Below, piece after piece: positions 9,571 to 18,063 of a stretch of 64,000 bases of DNA. Each line of letters starts with the position of its first letter. Positions within the stretch are counted from its first letter, which is position 1. Made by a program: the position numbers and the translations under genes. The stretch is from JAPOUP01 sp026708635 (GTDB taxonomy: Bacteria > Pseudomonadota > Alphaproteobacteria > Rhodobacterales > Rhodobacteraceae), in assembly GCA_965200115.1 (NCBI GenBank), contig OZ241336.1:1674001-1738000 (forward strand), in the 5' to 3' direction. Under the pieces are notes generated by a model. It did not search any database. It was given only the letters and a program-made list of their open reading frames with translations, and had not been told where the DNA came from.

Positions 9571-10572
9571 ATGCTTCATCGCATATTTGCCGCGACGGCA
9601 GCGGTCTTCGCCGCAGCCATCGCTTCCGCTCAGGAGAAAGTGCCGTTCGCACTTGACTGGAAATTCGAGGGCCCTGCGGCACCGTATTTCCTCGCTATCG
9701 ACAACGGTTATTTCGCCGAAGAAGGTCTTGACGTGACGATAGAGGCCGGTGCCGGCTCGGTCCAGACGATCCCTAAGATCGCGACCGGAGCTTTCCCGCT
9801 GGGCTTTGGCGATATCAACAGCATGATCAGGTTTCTGGACCAGAACCCGGGAGCTCCGGTCACCGCTGTGATGATGATCTACGACAAACCACCTTTCGCG
9901 GTCGTCGGCCGCAGGTCACTCGGAGTTGAGGCGCCCAAGGATTTGGAAGGCAGGAAACTTGGCGCTCCCCCGCCGGACGGCGCCTGGGCGCAGTTTCCGG
10001 TCTTCGCGGCCGAAACCGGCATCGATACCGCCGCTGTCACGGTCGAGCCTGTTGGCTTCCCGACGCGTGAGCCGATGCTGGCTGACGGCAATGTGGACGC
10101 GATCACGGGTTTTTCGTTCTCGTCGGTAGTGAATCTCAAGCGGCTAGGCGTGCCGGCGGATGACATCTCGAATATCCTGATGGCCGATCACGGATTACAG
10201 CTTTACGGCAACGCGATTATCGTGAACACCGACTGGGCCGCGGCGAACGGCGATACCGTCGCCGCCTTCTTGCGCGCCGTCGCCAAAGGCTGGGCGGCCG
10301 CTATCGCCGACCCGGCCGCCGGTATAGATGCGCTGATGGAGCGCAATCCGGCTTTGGACAAGGCTCTCGAGGAGGAGCGTCTCATGATCGCGGTCGAGCA
10401 GAACGTGGTCACCGACTGGGTGAAGGCCAACGGAATGGGTGGCATCGACGCGGCCCGGATGGATGCCGCGATTGTCCAGCTGGGACAGACCTACGAGTTC
10501 CGGAACGTTCCGACCGCAGCGGCGTATTTCACCGATGCGTACCTACCGGACGGTGGATTCATGATTGAGTGA
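9571..10572 (+). CDS. NMT1/SsuA-type ABC transporter substrate-binding protein
   Basis: A periplasmic receptor of 333 residues. The ATG at 9571 follows AGAAGGA and begins a clean Sec signal peptide (MLHRIFAATAAVFAAAIASAQ). The mature N-terminus VPFALDWKFEGPAAPYFLAI and GYFAEEGLDVTIEAG is typical of the NMT1/SsuA/TauA fold, whose members bind nitrate, sulfonates, taurine, thiamine precursors or other small organic compounds. The residues that would fix the ligand cannot be read off. It heads a three-gene set: receptor, ATPase, permease. A strong hairpin follows the gene and may keep the receptor mRNA abundant. Confidence 0.88.
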   Translation: MLHRIFAATAAVFAAAIASAQEKVPFALDWKFEGPAAPYFLAIDNGYFAEEGLDVTIEAGAGSVQTIPKIATGAFPLGFGDINSMIRFLDQNPGAPVTAVMMIYDKPPFAVVGRRSLGVEAPKDLEGRKLGAPPPDGAWAQFPVFAAETGIDTAAVTVEPVGFPTREPMLADGNVDAITGFSFSSVVNLKRLGVPADDISNILMADHGLQLYGNAIIVNTDWAAANGDTVAAFLRAVAKGWAAAIADPAAGIDALMERNPALDKALEEERLMIAVEQNVVTDWVKANGMGGIDAARMDAAIVQLGQTYEFRNVPTAAAYFTDAYLPDGGFMIE

Positions 10573-10593
10573 GGGTCTGCCGAGGCATAGGCC

Positions 10594-10625
10594 CCCGGGC
10601 TGCTGGGGCCCCCCAGCAGCCCGGG
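10594..10625 (+). terminator. perfect 15-bp stem-loop between receptor and ATPase genes
   Basis: CCCGGGCTGCTGGGG (10594-10608) is exactly complementary to CCCCAGCAGCCCGGG (10611-10625). No U tract follows, so it is probably an attenuating or 3'-protecting hairpin that gives more receptor than membrane components, as in other binding-protein operons. Confidence 0.65.
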
Positions 10626-10666
10626 CGGTTTGGGAAGCGCACGTTGGTGCGGCCGGATAGCGAACC

Positions 10667-11464
10667 ATGGAACGGCCACTGATAGACATAAAGGGCGTTA
10701 GCCACGCCTACATGACCGAAACCGGGCCGTTGCAGGTTTTGGACGGACTGGATATCTCGGTTCCGACGGGCGGATTCGTGGCCGTTGTCGGTCCGTCAGG
10801 CTGCGGGAAGTCGACATTGACCCGTCTGATCGCTGGCCTGATGAGGCCTGACGCGGGTGAGGTCTGGCTGCACGGAAAACAGGTCACCTCGCCGAGATCA
10901 ACCGTCGGTATGGCATTCCAGAATCCGGTTCTCCTGGAATGGCGGTCGATCCTGAAAAACGTGATGTTGCCACTTGAGATCGTGCCCACGAAGCTTTCGA
11001 AGCGCGAACGAGAGGAACGGGCATATCGCCTTCTGGCGCTTGTCGGCCTTGAGGGTTTCGAGGACAAGCGGCCGTCCGAGCTGTCGGGCGGCATGCGCCA
11101 GCGCGCCTCGCTTTGCCGCGCCCTGATCCACCAGCCTGAGGTGTTGATTCTTGATGAACCTTTCGGTTCGCTCGATGCGTTCACGCGCGAGGATCTCTGG
11201 CAGACCATGCAGGCACTGAAAGCGGAGGAACCGTTTACGGGCGTCTTGATTACCCATGACCTGCGGGAGTCGATCTTTCTCGCGAATCAGGTGGTGGTTC
11301 TGTCGGGCCGTCCGGCGCGCGCGCAGTATGTAATGGATGTCCCGGCGGACGCGCAGCGCGAGCTGGACGATCTCTATGCGCCCCAGACGGCGGAGCGGCT
11401 GAACATACTCCGCCGCCAGATCGAGGTCGCGCAGGGCCGCGGCCGCGCGCGCCCGGAGGCTTGA
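10667..11464 (+). CDS. ABC transporter ATP-binding protein (nitrate/sulfonate/taurine type)
   Basis: The 265-residue ATPase of the importer. All nucleotide-binding motifs are intact: Walker A GPSGCGKST near residue 43, Q-loop AFQNPVLLEW, signature LSGGMRQR near residue 140, Walker B VLILDEPFGSLD, and switch histidine LITHDLRE. The LLEWRSILKNV spacing and the FGSLDAFTRE sequence are typical of the SsuB/TauB/NrtD group. The ATG at 10667 lies past the intergenic hairpin. The last four bases overlap the permease gene, implying translational coupling. Confidence 0.95.
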   Translation: MERPLIDIKGVSHAYMTETGPLQVLDGLDISVPTGGFVAVVGPSGCGKSTLTRLIAGLMRPDAGEVWLHGKQVTSPRSTVGMAFQNPVLLEWRSILKNVMLPLEIVPTKLSKREREERAYRLLALVGLEGFEDKRPSELSGGMRQRASLCRALIHQPEVLILDEPFGSLDAFTREDLWQTMQALKAEEPFTGVLITHDLRESIFLANQVVVLSGRPARAQYVMDVPADAQRELDDLYAPQTAERLNILRRQIEVAQGRGRARPEA

Positions 11465-12225
11465 TGATGGTCAGGAAGGTTGCCGTTCCCGTGATTGCGA
11501 TGACCGTGTTTCTGGTTATGTGGGAGCTTCTGGTGTGGGCTAATGACTGGCCGAATTACGTTATGGCCTCGCCCAGCGACCTGCCTGAGGCCTACATCCG
11601 GTTCTGGCATCTTTTTCTGGAGATGGGCTGGCAGACGCTTTGGCGAACGGTCGTGGGGCTGCTGATCGCGATTGCCGTCGGGGCCTCCATCGGCATGGTC
11701 ATGGGATTTTCGCGCACGATGCGCGAGGCGCTATATCCGCTTCTGGTCGGCTTCAACGCGATCCCCAAAGCCACCGTAGTGCCTATCGTCGCGCTCCTGT
11801 TCGTGGGAGCGCATGACTTCAATACGATCCTGATAGCTTTCATCATCTCATTTTTTCCCATCGCCGTCAGTATCTCGATTGGACTGTCGACACTTGAGCC
11901 GGAATATCGTGATATCCTGCGGTCACTGGGTGCGTCGCAGCTGACGATCTTCTGGAAGGTCGCGCTTCCGAAAACGCTGCCGGAATTTTTCGGTGCCCTG
12001 AAGGTTGCGGTTACTTTGGCGTTCATAGGCACGAACCTTATGGAGATTGTCAGCCCTCACGGCCGGGGTCTTGGCGCGCTGTTCGACAGTGGCAAGACCA
12101 ACAGTGACTATCCTCTGATGTTCGCGGTGCTGATCGCGCTCGCCCTCCTTGGGATCGTGCTATATTACGTCGTGGTCGCGCTTGAGGCGATTTTCGCTGG
12201 CTGGGCCGAGCGGCAGCCGACCTAG
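11461..12225 (+). CDS. ABC transporter permease (SsuC/TauC type)
   Basis: A 254-residue inner-membrane subunit with about six transmembrane segments. The EAA loop that contacts the ATPase is seen as EYRDILRSLGASQLTIFWKVALPKTLPE near residues 142-169 (conserved glycine in LGAS). The sequence WRTVVGLLIAIAVGASIGMVMG is typical of the BPD_transp_1 fold. It overlaps the ATPase gene by four bases and ends the operon. Substrate is unknown. Confidence 0.93.
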   Translation: MMMVRKVAVPVIAMTVFLVMWELLVWANDWPNYVMASPSDLPEAYIRFWHLFLEMGWQTLWRTVVGLLIAIAVGASIGMVMGFSRTMREALYPLLVGFNAIPKATVVPIVALLFVGAHDFNTILIAFIISFFPIAVSISIGLSTLEPEYRDILRSLGASQLTIFWKVALPKTLPEFFGALKVAVTLAFIGTNLMEIVSPHGRGLGALFDSGKTNSDYPLMFAVLIALALLGIVLYYVVVALEAIFAGWAERQPT

Positions 12226-12672
12226 ATTCGCGCCCCCAGCCGATCGTCCGGAACCGGGGCGAGGCGTTCGGTCGGCAACTTTGACGACAGCGCCTCCCGA
12301 ACATGAGGGTGGATGATTGCGCCCCGGATGCGGTGAGAGCGCGCGGAAAGCCCGAGCGCCTTATTTCAGGCCACTGGATGTGGCCATGTATCACGCGAAC
12401 ATTACTGTCATTGAGACTGGATATGGATATTCGCTGGCCCTCGCGGATCGAAATGGACTATACCCTGCCGCGGCGGGAGAGGTTCCGACGTCGGACGCGC
12501 CCGGATGCGCCAGAGACTGACTGACCTTCCGCGGGATACGAGCGGCTTTTCGGCGAAAATAGCCCGTAAGGTGACGGACGTTGGGCGGAAACGCTCCGGC
12601 CGGGAGCTGGGAGAACGGAGTGAACCGGTCGGTCTCTACCCACGGTTCGCCATTGAACGATGCGAGGGTGCC
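12226..12672. other. intergenic region before ctpA
   Basis: About 450 bp. The ctpA frame remains open back to 12505, but the extra residues have no family similarity and precede the signal sequence. No other gene is recognised. Confidence 0.45.
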
Positions 12673-14025
12673 ATGGGAAAATATATGATGGCCGCACTGG
12701 CCGGAACGTTGCTTGGAGCCGCTGCGGCGGTCCAGATCGCCGGGCCGCTCTTTGCGCAGGAAGAGGGCCAGGAAACCGACGTCTATCGACAGCTTGATCT
12801 CTTTGGCGGCATTTTCGAACGTATACAGTCCGATTATGTCGAGGAAGTGAACGTCACCGATCTGATCCGGGCGGCGATCAACGGAATGCTTACCTCGCTC
12901 GATCCACATTCCAGCTATCTCTCCCCGAAGGATGCCGACGAAATGAGGGTGCAGACCAGCGGGCAGTTCGGAGGACTTGGTATAGAGGTCACGCTCGAAG
13001 AGGGTTTCGTTAAGGTCGTTTCGCCGATGGACGGCACGCCGGCGGACGCCGCCGGCATCGAATCCGGCGACTTCATCACCCATGTGGACGGTGAGTCGAT
13101 TCTGGGCCTGACGCTGACGGAGGCGGTTGACCTGATGCGTGGTCCCGTGGGTTCCGAAATCATAATTACGGTTGCCCGGGAAGGCGTTGATGAACCCTTC
13201 GACGTCTCGATCATCCGCGATACGATCAAGTTGACCGCGGTGAGCACAAGGGTCGAGGGAGAGGCTGTGGTGCTGCGGATAACGACGTTCAACGAACAGA
13301 CCAGCCCCAACCTCGAGGAGGGCCTTGCGGAGGCCGTTGAGGAGATAGGGGGCATGGATAAGGTCAGCGGTTTCGTTCTGGATCTCAGAAACAATCCCGG
13401 CGGTCTCCTGACCCAGGCCGTAGAGGTATCCGATTTCTTTCTGGATGCGGGTGAGATCGTTTCCACCCGCGGCAGAGATCCGCGGGACAGCCAACGTCAC
13501 AACGCGACCAAAGGCGATCTGGCGGCCGGAAAGCCCATCGCCGTACTGATCAACGGCGGTTCGGCATCGGCCTCCGAAATCGTCGCGGGCGCGCTGCAGG
13601 ATCACCGCCGGGCGGTCATCGTTGGCACTAAATCATTCGGTAAGGGCTCGGTGCAGACCCTTCTGCCATTGGGCCGGGACGGAGCCAATGGCATCATGCG
13701 GCTAACGACGGCCAGATACTATACGCCGTCCGGTCGTTCGATCCAGGCGCTTGGCATCTCGCCCGATATCATCGTCGAGCAGCCGCGCCGGGTTCCTGAT
13801 GATGGCGATGGCGAGGAGGCGGAGGAGAGTGATGGGCTCTTCCGGTCCGAGGCCGATCTGCGGGGCTCTCTCGACAATGATTCGCTTACCGAGGATGAAC
13901 GTCGCCAGATCGAGGAGGAGCGCCTCGCTTCAGAGGAATCGGCAAGGTTGAGGGACGAGGACTACCAGCTTGCCTACGCGCTAGACCTATTACGTGGCCT
14001 CAACGCGCTCGATGCGGGAAAGTGA
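12673..14025 (+). CDS. ctpA: C-terminal processing peptidase, S41 family
   Basis: A periplasmic serine protease of about 450 residues that trims C-termini of envelope proteins and takes part in cell-wall and envelope upkeep. The ATG at 12673, after GAGGG, starts a signal peptide (MMAALAGTLLGAAAAVQIAG). An N-terminal SYLSPKDADEM region leads into a PDZ domain (GLGIEVTLEEGFVKVVSPMDGTPA split over residues ~96-120). The protease core contains LRNNPGGLL, the nucleophile NGGSASASEIVAGAL and the general-base lysine in GTKSFGKGSVQT. The C-terminal ~80 residues are acidic and polar. rppH begins 15 bp downstream, the common order in this group. Confidence 0.94.
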   Translation: MGKYMMAALAGTLLGAAAAVQIAGPLFAQEEGQETDVYRQLDLFGGIFERIQSDYVEEVNVTDLIRAAINGMLTSLDPHSSYLSPKDADEMRVQTSGQFGGLGIEVTLEEGFVKVVSPMDGTPADAAGIESGDFITHVDGESILGLTLTEAVDLMRGPVGSEIIITVAREGVDEPFDVSIIRDTIKLTAVSTRVEGEAVVLRITTFNEQTSPNLEEGLAEAVEEIGGMDKVSGFVLDLRNNPGGLLTQAVEVSDFFLDAGEIVSTRGRDPRDSQRHNATKGDLAAGKPIAVLINGGSASASEIVAGALQDHRRAVIVGTKSFGKGSVQTLLPLGRDGANGIMRLTTARYYTPSGRSIQALGISPDIIVEQPRRVPDDGDGEEAEESDGLFRSEADLRGSLDNDSLTEDERRQIEEERLASEESARLRDEDYQLAYALDLLRGLNALDAGK

Positions 14026-14040
14026 GAGCGGAGCGCCCCA

Positions 14041-14526
14041 ATGACCTCCGTTGATCGGGGCGCTCTGCCCTATCGCCCCTGCGTGGGTATCGTGCTGGCC
14101 AACACGGATGGGCTGGTATTCGCTGGCCAGCGTATCGATACGCAAGGCGACGCCTGGCAGATGCCACAGGGTGGGATAGATGCTGGAGAAAGCCCCCGGA
14201 CCGCCGCGCTGCGTGAGCTGCGGGAAGAGACGGGCATATCGGACCGTCTGGTCCATGTTGAGGCGGAAACGGTTGGCTGGCTGCGGTACGACCTGCCATC
14301 TAATCTGGTTCCAACGGTCTGGAATGGCCGTTTCCGAGGGCAGGAACAGCGTTGGTTCCTGATGCGGTTTCTGGGAGTGGACAATCAGATTCAAATCGAG
14401 TCAGAGCATCAGGAGTTCGCTTGCTGGACCTGGCTTGACCCAAGCGAGCTTTTGTCAGCCGCCATCGCGTTCAAGCGTGACGTTTACGCGAAGGTGTTTT
14501 CCGAGTTCGGAATCCGCCTCGCCTAA
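14041..14526 (+). CDS. rppH: RNA pyrophosphohydrolase (Nudix)
   Basis: RppH removes pyrophosphate from 5'-triphosphate mRNA ends and so starts decay. The 161 residues match the family. The N-terminus reads YRPCVGIVLAN, the Nudix box runs GGIDAGESP then ALRELREETG near residues 43-64, and the C-terminal half contains RGQEQRWFLMRFLG and FACWTWLDPSEL. It sits just downstream of ctpA. Confidence 0.95.
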   Translation: MTSVDRGALPYRPCVGIVLANTDGLVFAGQRIDTQGDAWQMPQGGIDAGESPRTAALRELREETGISDRLVHVEAETVGWLRYDLPSNLVPTVWNGRFRGQEQRWFLMRFLGVDNQIQIESEHQEFACWTWLDPSELLSAAIAFKRDVYAKVFSEFGIRLA

Positions 14527-14584
14527 GCCGGACCTTCCGCGGATTTCACGCACCCTTTAAGTCCGTGCTCCAGAGAGATGGAAT

Positions 14585-15022
14585 CTAGCGACCGAACTGT
14601 CCCTCCAATTCCAGAAGCTGTCTGACGGATGCACGGAACTCGGTACCGCCGTCGAGTGCCGTGAGGATCTCCCGCTCGTAAGCCATCGCCTTTGGCGCGA
14701 GATCCGCGAGCATGGCTTTTCCCCTTTCGGTTAGGGCGAGCGATACAAGGCGGCCGTCGGCGGGATTTGCCGCTTTGGTGATGTATCCGTTGCGTTCCAG
14801 TTTTGACGCTGCGCGGCTTACCTGGGATTTGCCCAGCATGGCGCGCCGATGGATCTCGCGCACGCTGACCATGCCGGATTGGCCTAGATGCGCCACGACC
14901 CGCCACTCGGCGACTGACAGCCCGTACCTTTGCCGGTACAACGCCGAAAACCCCCGGCTTACCTGGTCGGCCAGAACCGCAAGCTGATAGGGAAGGAACT
15001 CCTCCAGATCGAAGCAGGACAT
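14585..15022 (-). CDS. MarR-family transcriptional regulator, probable repressor of hmgA
   Basis: A 145-residue winged-helix regulator. The ATG at 15022 has a GGAGG site six bases upstream on the minus strand; the frame is open further but that start is weaker. The DNA-binding part is visible as LSVAEWRVVAHLGQSG, IHRRAMLGKSQVSRAASKL (recognition helix) and the wing NPADGRLVSLALTERG near residues 75-105. It is divergent from hmgA, and a palindrome lies inside the hmgA promoter. It therefore probably senses homogentisate or a related aromatic acid and represses hmgA; this role is inferred from context. Well-studied HmgR of Pseudomonas belongs to another family (IclR). Confidence 0.88.
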   Translation of the reverse strand: MSCFDLEEFLPYQLAVLADQVSRGFSALYRQRYGLSVAEWRVVAHLGQSGMVSVREIHRRAMLGKSQVSRAASKLERNGYITKAANPADGRLVSLALTERGKAMLADLAPKAMAYEREILTALDGGTEFRASVRQLLELEGQFGR

Positions 15023-15229
15023 AATCGCCTCCAAGGTCGCCGTCTCGGCAATCAATGCAGATCGAAACGACTGGAGCAACCGGGTGTAGCCCAGATTATT
15101 GACGCATGATCATGTTGCACCCTTCTCATTCCCCGTTTGGCGGGCAAAACAGGGATTTCCGGCGGGTACGAACCGGCCAGATTGGCCGATTGCCAAAAAT
15201 CTGGGATACACCCGGAGCAATCCTCGGGC

Positions 15230-15258
15230 TTGACTTTGTTGCAATCGCAACGATAATG
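15230..15258 (+). promoter_or_regulatory. hmgA promoter with embedded MarR-type operator
   Basis: TTGACT (15230-15235) and GATAAT (15252-15257) form a near-consensus sigma-70 promoter with a 16-bp spacer. The spacer contains the palindrome GTTGCAATCGCAAC (15238-15251), typical in shape of MarR-family operators. A repressor bound there would block RNA polymerase. The start codon of hmgA follows ~37 bases later. Confidence 0.7.
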
Positions 15259-15293
15259 GGTTCGCCGACGGGAAAGTCTTTTGGAGGCTCAGG

Positions 15294-16646
15294 ATGAACG
15301 TTCAGAAAAGACCGCGCGAAATGGTTCGCGACACGGATTCGAAAGGTCTGCATGAAGGATATATGCCCGGCTTCGGCAATGATTTCGAGACGGAGGCGCT
15401 GCCCGGTGCGTTACCACAGGGCATGAACTCGCCCCAGAGATGCAACTATGGCCTTTACGGCGAACAGCTGTCAGGCACCGCTTTCACCGCGCCGGGCCAT
15501 CGAAACGAGCGAACCTGGTGCTATCGAATCCGTCCCTCCGTGAAGCACTCGCGCCGATATCGCGGAACCGACGTACCTCTCTGGAAGTCTGCGCCGAACA
15601 TCGACCCTAACCTCGTCTCGCTGGGACAATACCGATGGGATCCACCCCCCATGACCGACGAGCGCATGACGTGGATCACCGGAATGCATACGATGACAAC
15701 CGCAGGCGACGTGAACACGCAGACCGGCATGGCGAGTCACATCTATCTCGTGACCGCCTCGATGGAGAATGAGTATTTCTACTCCGCCGATAGCGAGTTG
15801 CTCGTCGTTCCGCAGGACGGGCGGTTGCGGTTCCGCACCGAGCTTGGCGTCATCGACCTGGCACCCAAGGAAATCGCGATCATACCGCGTGGGCTGCTCC
15901 ATCGCGTTGAACTGACCGACGGGCCTGCCCGGGGATTCGTATGCGAGAACTACGGCCAGAAGTTCGAACTGCCCGGCCGCGGACCGATCGGCGCGAACTG
16001 TCTGGCCAACAGGCGGGATTTCAAGACGCCGGTCGCGGCCTTCGAGGACGACGAGACGCCGTCCACCGTGACCGTGAAATGGTGCGGGCAGTTCCACACA
16101 ACGGAAATTGACCATTCCCCTCTCGACGTGGTTGCCTGGCATGGAAATTACGCGCCGGTGAAATATGACCTTCGGAATTACTGCCCTGTCGGCGCGGTCC
16201 TGTTCGACCATCCCGATCCATCGATCTTTACCGTCCTGACCGCGCCCAGCAGTTCGCCAGGAACCGCCAACATTGACTTCGTGCTATTTCGCGAACGCTG
16301 GCTGGTCATGGAAGATACCTTCCGCCCGCCTTGGTATCACAAAAACATCATGTCCGAACTGATGGGCAACATCTATGGTCAGTATGACGCTAAGCCACGG
16401 GGTTTTGTTCCTGGAGGAATGAGCCTCCACAACATGATGCTTCCGCATGGGCCGGATCGGGATGCCTTCGAGAAGGCGTCGAACGCCCGGCTGGAGCCGC
16501 AGAAACTCGAAAACACCATGTCATTCATGTTTGAGACCCGCTTTCCCCAGCATCTGACCGCCTACGCGGCCAAAGAGGCGCCATTGCAGGACGACTACAT
16601 CGACTGCTGGGCATCCATAGAGAAGAAATTCAGTTACGGCACATGA
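15294..16646 (+). CDS. hmgA: homogentisate 1,2-dioxygenase
   Basis: A non-haem Fe(II) enzyme that opens the homogentisate ring to maleylacetoacetate, the central step of tyrosine, phenylalanine and some hydroxyphenylacetate catabolism. At 450 residues it has the normal length. Family hallmarks include GYMPGFGNDFETEALPGALP near the N-terminus, WCYRIRPSVKH, the cupin region with IPRGLLHRVEL, and the C-terminal iron-site region HKNIMSELMGNIYG followed by GGMSLHNMMLPHGPD. A GGAGG site precedes the ATG. The other ring-degradation genes are ~7 kb downstream on the same strand, beyond a transporter operon. Confidence 0.97.
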   Translation: MNVQKRPREMVRDTDSKGLHEGYMPGFGNDFETEALPGALPQGMNSPQRCNYGLYGEQLSGTAFTAPGHRNERTWCYRIRPSVKHSRRYRGTDVPLWKSAPNIDPNLVSLGQYRWDPPPMTDERMTWITGMHTMTTAGDVNTQTGMASHIYLVTASMENEYFYSADSELLVVPQDGRLRFRTELGVIDLAPKEIAIIPRGLLHRVELTDGPARGFVCENYGQKFELPGRGPIGANCLANRRDFKTPVAAFEDDETPSTVTVKWCGQFHTTEIDHSPLDVVAWHGNYAPVKYDLRNYCPVGAVLFDHPDPSIFTVLTAPSSSPGTANIDFVLFRERWLVMEDTFRPPWYHKNIMSELMGNIYGQYDAKPRGFVPGGMSLHNMMLPHGPDRDAFEKASNARLEPQKLENTMSFMFETRFPQHLTAYAAKEAPLQDDYIDCWASIEKKFSYGT

Positions 16647-17142
16647 CATTCCAAGGCGGCGTAACCGCCGGGACCGGCGCATTCGATCCCATCGCACGCG
16701 GCTACGCGGTCCCGATCCGCGGGACATCACGGAGGGAGGCGCTGAGGTCCGGATCGCCAGTTTCCCGCCGTTCCGGAGGGCGTCTGTCAATGGCCAGTGA
16801 CAACCCGTTTTTTCTGACGGAAAGGAGCGTTTTCCGCAGCCTGCGCCCAAGTGGTCACATCCCGCAAAGCCCAGAAACGGCGCAAGGGACAGGTTCACGC
16901 TGACAGGGATAATTTCATCAATTTACCCGAATACGGGGATCCTCCCTGATCGCACGGTTATCGGCTTAACCGGAATGATCGGGGATTCATCTCGTCTCCA
17001 GCTCAGTCAACGCGAAATGAATGCCCGCACTTTCTAGACGTGCATATCGGTGAATGGCTTCAGCCGCGGGCACAATGCGAGTCCGCCATTGTTATCGGCG
17101 CGGGCCGGGCTACAAACGCCATAGTCTCTGTATCCTCCGCCG
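16647..17142. other. intergenic region between convergent hmgA and livM
   Basis: About 500 bp with no recognisable gene. It holds the nested hairpin described separately, which could end transcription from both sides. Confidence 0.5.
16944..16984. terminator. nested hairpin between convergent hmgA and livM
   Basis: An outer stem CCCTGATC / GATCGGGG (one G-T pair) encloses an inner stem CGGTTA-TCGGCT-TAACCG. No clear U run lies on either side. Its place between converging genes suggests a bidirectional transcription stop, but another structural role is possible. Confidence 0.4.
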
Positions 17143-18063
17143 TCATCGCTTTCGGACTCCAGTGAGGAATGGCCCCGGTGAGGTCTCGGGCAACAGGCCA
17201 AGCGGGCGGAGCTGCATGATCATAATGAGCGTTACGCCGATCACGATTTCTCGTAGGGCCGCTTTCTGCACACCGCCAAGAGCTTCGACCCAGCCTTCGA
17301 CAAAGCGGCTGCCTTCCAGCACGATGACGACGGCAATCGCCCCTATCACTGCACCTGTCGTGTTGCCGGTTCCTCCCGCGGTCAGCGCGAGGAAGATGTA
17401 GATCGTGATCAGTGGACGGAAGATATCCGGTGCGATATAGCTGGTGTAATGTGCATAGAACGCGCCCGCGATGCCGAGAATCATGGCACCGAGCGCGAAG
17501 GCCTGCACCTTGAAGCGCTTGATCGGCTTACCGGCGACGGCCGCGGCTGTATCGTCATCGCGGATCGCGCGCAGCGCACGTCCCCAGGGGCTTCGTCGAA
17601 GCCGTTCGGTGATCGCCCAAATCGCCAGGACGGTCACCGCCACCAAGCCGCAGAAAAGCATGTTAAACCCGAAAGGCGACAGTTGCGGACGCCAAGGACC
17701 CGGTATGCCTGAAATGCCGTCCGAACCGTTGGTCAGCCAGATCTCGTTGGCGGCAATCAGTCGGACAAGTTCCGAAAAGCCCAATGTGACGATGGCGAGA
17801 TAGTCGCCTCGTAGCCGAAGGGTCAGGCGGCACAGAATCCCGCCGGCCAGCGCCGCGAGTCCAGCGGCCAGGGCTACGCCGATGGCAATGGGTAGCCCGG
17901 CGGTCGCGGTAGCCAGCGCTGAGGCATAGGCGCCGAGGGCGAAGAACCCCGCCATGCCTAGATTGATCATGCCGCCCATGCCCCAGATCACGTTGATGCC
18001 GAGCGCGAGGAGTGCGTAGATCCCCGCGAAAGTGGCCACGGAAAATAACCAACTCAGCATCAA
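17143..18063 (-). CDS. branched-chain-type ABC transporter permease (LivM)
   Basis: A 306-residue polytopic inner-membrane protein, last gene of the operon livG-livF-receptor-livH-livM. The LivM motif region reads INVIWGMGGMINLGMAGFFALGAYAS near residues 23-48, followed by RLRGDYLAIVTLGFSELVRLI and the ATPase-contact loop RLRRSPWGRALRAIRDDDTAA near 160-180. It overlaps livH by four bases. With LivH it forms the channel of a HAAT-family importer. The catabolic genes around it suggest aromatic acids rather than leucine as substrate, which is an inference. Confidence 0.92.
   Translation of the reverse strand: MMLSWLFSVATFAGIYALLALGINVIWGMGGMINLGMAGFFALGAYASALATATAGLPIAIGVALAAGLAALAGGILCRLTLRLRGDYLAIVTLGFSELVRLIAANEIWLTNGSDGISGIPGPWRPQLSPFGFNMLFCGLVAVTVLAIWAITERLRRSPWGRALRAIRDDDTAAAVAGKPIKRFKVQAFALGAMILGIAGAFYAHYTSYIAPDIFRPLITIYIFLALTAGGTGNTTGAVIGAIAVVIVLEGSRFVEGWVEALGGVQKAALREIVIGVTLIMIMQLRPLGLLPETSPGPFLTGVRKR

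Noticed and set aside
12505..12672. Longer N-terminus for CtpA
   Set aside because: The signal peptide begins at 12673 behind a ribosome-binding site; it would be internal otherwise.
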